NCBI GenBank assembly: GCA_900544845.1 | Contig: UQWV01000012.1 | Span: forward strand, 1 to 39,324 | Reading direction: 5' to 3' | DNA length: 39,324 nt | Source: an uncultured Collinsella sp. | GTDB lineage: Bacteria > Actinomycetota > Coriobacteriia > Coriobacteriales > Coriobacteriaceae | Notes under the pieces: generated by a model | What the model was told of the DNA's origin: nothing | What the model saw: the letters and a program-made list of their open reading frames with translations, nothing else | Database searches by the model: none | Made by a program: the position numbers and the translations under genes | Part shown: positions 36,232-39,324 of the stretch, piece by piece | Numbering within the stretch: position 1 is the stretch's first letter | Layout of the letters: every line of letters begins with the position of its first letter

Positions 36232-36332
36232 CCCGACGCTTTGCTCGCTACTGCGGACAGTCCTGCGCAAGACGGACAGCACATTAAGTGCTGTCCTTTG
36301 CGTGCGGAACTTGTATCGAGCAAAGCGTCGGG
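36232..36332. repeat. Nested palindrome element downstream of valS, copy B
   Basis: Outer arms CCCGACGCTTTGCTCG (36232-36247) and its exact complement (36317-36332) enclose GGACAGCAC (36274-36282) with GTGCTGTCC (36288-36296), loop ATTAA. Compared with the reverse of copy A, the blocks GTCCTG (36260-36265), AGCACATT-A-AGTGCT and GTGCGGAA (36302-36309) recur with nearly the same spacing, yet the outer arms differ in sequence while pairing perfectly in each copy. Confidence 0.8.
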
Positions 36333-36438
36333 CCGCTCCTAGTTCGTTTACGTGGTTGTTTGCATCTGGCGCGTTAGGGCCACAGGGTTGTGGCCTTGAT
36401 CTCGCTGCAAAGCGGTGTTTGGCTGATATTTTGAATGG

Positions 36439-36471
36439 GAGGGGCTCGTTGTTTATTACGGGCCTCTTTTT
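36439..36471 (+). terminator. Possible terminator between valS and folC
   Basis: GAGG...CTCG (36439-36448) can pair with CGGG/CCTC (36459-36466) with a bulge, followed by TTTTT. It may end the valS transcript before folC. A separate hairpin GGCCACA-TGTGGCC lies at 36378-36395 without a T-run. Confidence 0.4.
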
Positions 36472-36491
36472 ATGTTGAGGGGACTTTGGTT

Positions 36492-37835
36492 ATGGCGAAG
36501 CGTTCGGGGTTGTATTCGGTGCCGTTTGAGGTTCCGGAGCTTTCTTTTGATAAGGTTGTTGCGCTTGCGGCTGATACGGGCAAGATTGCGCGTTATTCCA
36601 CGCCGCTGCTCGAGACCGTTGTCGAGATGCTCGATGAGCTTGGTCGTCCTGACGAGTTCTATGATTGCGTCCAGATAGCCGGTACCAATGGAAAGACCTC
36701 GACGACGCGATTCTCGGCTGCCATTCTTAGTGGCGAGGGCCTTAAGACGGCGCTCTTTACTTCTCCTCATCTGGTGCGTTATCCCGAGCGTATGGAGATT
36801 GATGGAAAGGTCGTCTCAGACGAGGTCTTTGCCCATGGTGTCTCTGCGGCGTATGAGGCGGGCCGTCGTCTCAACGCACGTCGTGAGGCGGCGGGCGAGG
36901 AACTTCGCGCTATTACGCCCTTCGATCTTTTGTCCGTGGCCGGTTTGACCATGTTTGCCGAGGCTTGCGTGGACGTGGCCGTGCTTGAGGTTGGCATGGG
37001 CGGACGATGGGATGCTACGAGTGCGACCGATCCCGTGGCCGTCGCCATTACGGGCATTGGACTCGACCATACGAAGGTCCTTGGCGATACGCTCGAGGCC
37101 ATTGCGGGGGAGAAGGCTGCGGTAATTAAGCCTGGGCGTTTGGTTGTTTTGGGCGAGGGCACGCATGAGGCGAGTGTTCAACGCGTGATGGATGCACGTT
37201 GTCGCGAGTGCGGCGTTGTGCCGCTCGTGGTGAGCCATGCGACGACCAAACTTCCGGCACACGTGGGTGATACGGTGGAGTTTAGCTGTACCACGCCGCG
37301 CGCGATCTATACGTCGAGCATGGTTAAGCCGGCGTATCAGCCGCAGAATGCCGCATGCGCGATTGTGCTGTGCGAGGGCTATCTGGGCCGCGAACTCGAC
37401 CACGATGCGCTCGACGCTTCGCTTATGGGCTGCCCCACGCCGGGTCGCTTTGATGTGCTGGGAACCGATCCGCTCAAGCTGCTCGACGCCTGCCATAATC
37501 CTCAGAGCTGCGAGAACTTTGTGAGCGCACTGGACGAGATCGATCCGTGCGTAGAGAATCGCCCAACGCTGCTGTGCGCGGCGTTGGCTGACAAGGACGT
37601 GGCGGGCATCGTCGACGTGCTTGTCCCGGCCTTCCCCCGTGTGGTCGTGACGCAGACCGATTCTGATCGCGCCCTGCCGGCAGAGGAGCTCGCTGCCCTG
37701 GTGGACGCCGATAAACTCGCGGGTGTGTACCCCAGCGTATCCGAGGCCCTCGCAGCCCTCGATGCCGCGGGCGGGCCCTTCGTAGCAGCCGGCACCATCA
37801 CCCTAGCCGGCGAAGTAGCCGGCCTGCTGCGTTAA
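36492..37835 (+). CDS. folC: Folylpolyglutamate synthase/dihydrofolate synthase
   Basis: A 447-residue Mur-ligase-family ATP enzyme adding glutamate to folates. The P-loop is GTNGKTSTT, with family segments TSPHLVRYPERMEIDG, VGMGGRWDATSATDP and the C-terminal LLDACHNPQ. ATG 36492 follows GAGGGGAC; the frame is open further upstream but with no comparable ribosome site. The 5' third uses more T-ending codons than most neighbours (e.g. GTTGTTGCGCTTGCG), which is notable but does not by itself show transfer. Bifunctionality is inferred from the family. Confidence 0.9.
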   Translation: MAKRSGLYSVPFEVPELSFDKVVALAADTGKIARYSTPLLETVVEMLDELGRPDEFYDCVQIAGTNGKTSTTRFSAAILSGEGLKTALFTSPHLVRYPERMEIDGKVVSDEVFAHGVSAAYEAGRRLNARREAAGEELRAITPFDLLSVAGLTMFAEACVDVAVLEVGMGGRWDATSATDPVAVAITGIGLDHTKVLGDTLEAIAGEKAAVIKPGRLVVLGEGTHEASVQRVMDARCRECGVVPLVVSHATTKLPAHVGDTVEFSCTTPRAIYTSSMVKPAYQPQNAACAIVLCEGYLGRELDHDALDASLMGCPTPGRFDVLGTDPLKLLDACHNPQSCENFVSALDEIDPCVENRPTLLCAALADKDVAGIVDVLVPAFPRVVVTQTDSDRALPAEELAALVDADKLAGVYPSVSEALAALDAAGGPFVAAGTITLAGEVAGLLR

Positions 37836-37849
37836 CCCATCCCCTCATC

Positions 37850-37916
37850 AGTTGCGGTGAAATAGTTCCTGTTTTTGGGTTCTAGCAGCCCATCCAGGAA
37901 CTATTCCACCGCAACT
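37850..37916. repeat. 67-bp palindromic repeat, copy 2
   Basis: 21-base arms at 37850-37870 and 37896-37916 with a 25-base loop. The arms and their single mismatch are identical to the copy at 22507; the loops differ except for a central GCAGC. It lies between the convergent folC and the M24 peptidase gene, where it could serve as a two-way terminator. Confidence 0.85.
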
Positions 37917-37940
37917 TAGTTTGGGGGCTTGGGGACCAGG

Positions 37941-39029
37941 CTAGTCTAGGCGGACTGGGTCGTGGGGGTAGGCGTTGAGAATCTCGACGCCGGTCTCGGT
38001 GACGAGGGCCAAGTCCTCGATGCGGACGCCGGTGCGGCCGGGGAGGTAGATGCCCGGCTCGATGGAGAAGGTCATTCCCGGCTCGATAACCTGCTCGTTG
38101 ACGAGCGAAACGTCGCCCGGCTCGTGGTCCTGCAGGCCGATCGAGTGACCCAGGCGATGCGTAAAGCACTGTCCATAGCCTGCGTCTTCAATCACATCGC
38201 GCGCGGCACGGTCCAGGTCGTACATGCGTACGCCCGGCGCGATAAGCGCTTCGGCGGCCTCGTTGGCGCGGCGAACGATGTCGTAGATGTGTGCCGTCTC
38301 CTCGTCCGGCTCGCCCCAAAAGAACGTGCGCGTCATGTCCGAGCAATAGTTGCGGCGACGTCCGCCAATATCGAACAGCACTACGTCACCGCGCTTGAGT
38401 ACGGTGTCATCGGGCTCGTGATGCGGGTCGCCGGCATTGGCGCCAAAGCTCACGATGGGCGGGAAGCTAAAGCCCTCGCAGCCGTGCTTACGATACAGGC
38501 CGAGCATCTGATCGGCAATTTCACGCTCCGTCACGCCCTCATGGACAAGCTTGATTGCGTCGGCCATCACGGCATCGTTGGCGGCCGAGGACGCGCGCAT
38601 GAGCTCCTGCTCGGCAGCGTCCTTGTACGTGCGTGCGGCCGTCACGGCAAAGTCGCCCAGGAAAAACTCGCTCGCGGCATGGCGCTCCATGAGGGGCATT
38701 AAAAAGCCCGAGCGCATGACGGTGTCGATGCCGAGTGGCTTGGTCGGATTGACTTCGCGTGCGATGGCGTCGGCCACGACGTCGGTGTCGGAGTGGTAGG
38801 CGACGCGGGCGTTGTCGTACTTGGGTAGTTGATGCAACGCGTTGACCAGGATCACCGGCTCGGCATCGCGCGCGAGCAGCACACCGCAAAAGCGCTCGAA
38901 CATATCGGCGTAAAAACCGGTCAGGTAATAAATCGACCACGGGTCATTTACGAGCAGCTGCGCGCCGGGGTGCTGAGCCTCGAGCGCATCGAGCACGCGC
39001 GCCACACGCTGGTCATCGACATGTGCCAT
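37941..39029 (-). CDS. M24 family Xaa-Pro peptidase (PepQ/PepP-like)
   Basis: A 362-residue metallopeptidase of the creatinase/aminopeptidase P fold. The five metal ligands are D220 (LFDIGG), D231 (CSDMTRTF), H295 (HRLGHSIGL), E324 (SIEPGIY) and E338 (VRIEDLALV). It would remove an N-terminal residue preceding proline or cleave Xaa-Pro dipeptides in the cytoplasm; no signal peptide is seen. The ATG at 39027-39029 has AAAGGATG upstream. Its 5' flank is a long inverted repeat that leaves only 17 bases before the start codon, so the repeat lies within the promoter or the leader. Confidence 0.93.
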   Translation of the reverse strand: MAHVDDQRVARVLDALEAQHPGAQLLVNDPWSIYYLTGFYADMFERFCGVLLARDAEPVILVNALHQLPKYDNARVAYHSDTDVVADAIAREVNPTKPLGIDTVMRSGFLMPLMERHAASEFFLGDFAVTAARTYKDAAEQELMRASSAANDAVMADAIKLVHEGVTEREIADQMLGLYRKHGCEGFSFPPIVSFGANAGDPHHEPDDTVLKRGDVVLFDIGGRRRNYCSDMTRTFFWGEPDEETAHIYDIVRRANEAAEALIAPGVRMYDLDRAARDVIEDAGYGQCFTHRLGHSIGLQDHEPGDVSLVNEQVIEPGMTFSIEPGIYLPGRTGVRIEDLALVTETGVEILNAYPHDPVRLD

Positions 39030-39046
39030 GAAACATCCTTTCGCTA

Positions 39047-39172
39047 GGGTAGTTAATTTGGGACGGGGCTATTTTAGCTGCCCCAATATGCCAGCTGATA
39101 CTTATTCTGGCCTCGAATAATTCGTCGACAGTTAAGGGTAGCTAAAATAGCCCCGTCCCAAATTAACTACCC
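39047..39172. repeat. 126-bp element with perfect 33-bp inverted arms
   Basis: Arms 39047-39079 (starting GGGTAGTTAATTTGGGACGG) and 39140-39172 are exact inverse complements over 33 bases, enclosing 60 bases that include a small palindrome CGAATAATTCG (39114-39124). No ORF is inside. This is the layout of a MITE-like or repeat palindrome element, placed directly upstream of the M24 peptidase. Confidence 0.85.
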
Positions 39173-39324
39173 CTGGTCTGCTTTCAAAACTATGCCGGAT
39201 TACGGGGCTGGATTGCTCTTGGCTGACCATGACCAAAATGGCAAAAATAAAACCGACGCTCCTATAAGTTGTCAAGAGGCAGTTTGCGGGAGCGCTCTCT
39301 CCAATTCGCACAGGAGCTCGTAAT
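39173..39324. other. Right end of window, no supportable gene
   Basis: No start codon with a ribosome site and no conserved protein is visible. On the minus strand, frame 39272-39324 reads YELLCELERALPQTAS then stop, which could be the last residues of a gene beyond the window, but 16 residues are not enough to call it. Confidence 0.3.

Noticed and set aside
39272..39324. 3' end of a minus-strand gene ending LERALPQTAS
   Set aside because: Only 16 codons are in the window and no family can be recognised.

Overview
The window reads as a contig from a GC-rich, strictly fermentative actinobacterium of the class Coriobacteriia, most like Collinsella. This is inferred from base composition, gene content and the short palindromic intergenic repeats; no marker gene was compared. 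The first ~138 bases are homopolymer-rich and look like a poor contig end. Apart from a toxin-antitoxin pair at the left end and an M24 peptidase at the right end, every gene is on the + strand.

The main content (1360-16767) is a complete formate hydrogenlyase of the Hyf / FHL-2 type: HydN-like ferredoxin, selenocysteine formate dehydrogenase H (in-frame TGA at 2370-2372 plus a SECIS hairpin), HyfA-like ferredoxin, the membrane arm HyfB-C-D-E-F with three antiporter-like proton-pump subunits, the [NiFe] catalytic arm HyfG-H-I, the assembly factor HycH/HyfJ, the maturation protease HycI and a FocA/NirC formate channel. Formate enters, FdhF oxidises it to CO2, electrons pass through ferredoxin-like subunits to the group 4 [NiFe] hydrogenase, H2 is made and the membrane arm probably moves ions.

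Next (16890-23926) come a lone cytoplasmic molybdopterin oxidoreductase with Cys in place of Sec, then selA, selB, the selenocysteine tRNA gene selC, mobA (needed for the bis-MGD cofactor of FdhF) and a DUF3343 'Se/S carrier-like' protein with a Cys-rich N-terminus. The Sec decoding set and the cofactor nucleotidyltransferase are thus packaged beside the selenoprotein that needs them. selD, hyp genes and a formate regulator are not in the window.

The rest is metabolic and housekeeping: NADP-type glutamate dehydrogenase (24184-25539), a two-gene molybdenum hydroxylase like E. coli YgfM/XdhD (25678-29423), tRNA-Leu(UAG), tig-clpP-clpX (29736-33229), valS, folC and a minus-strand Xaa-Pro-peptidase-like gene.

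Unexplained structure lies in the intergenic DNA: two copies of a 67-bp palindrome (after selB and after folC), a pair of related nested palindromes flanking valS in opposite orientation with a conserved core but different outer arms, a 126-bp element with perfect 33-bp inverted arms directly upstream of the M24 peptidase, and a structured leader before hydN.
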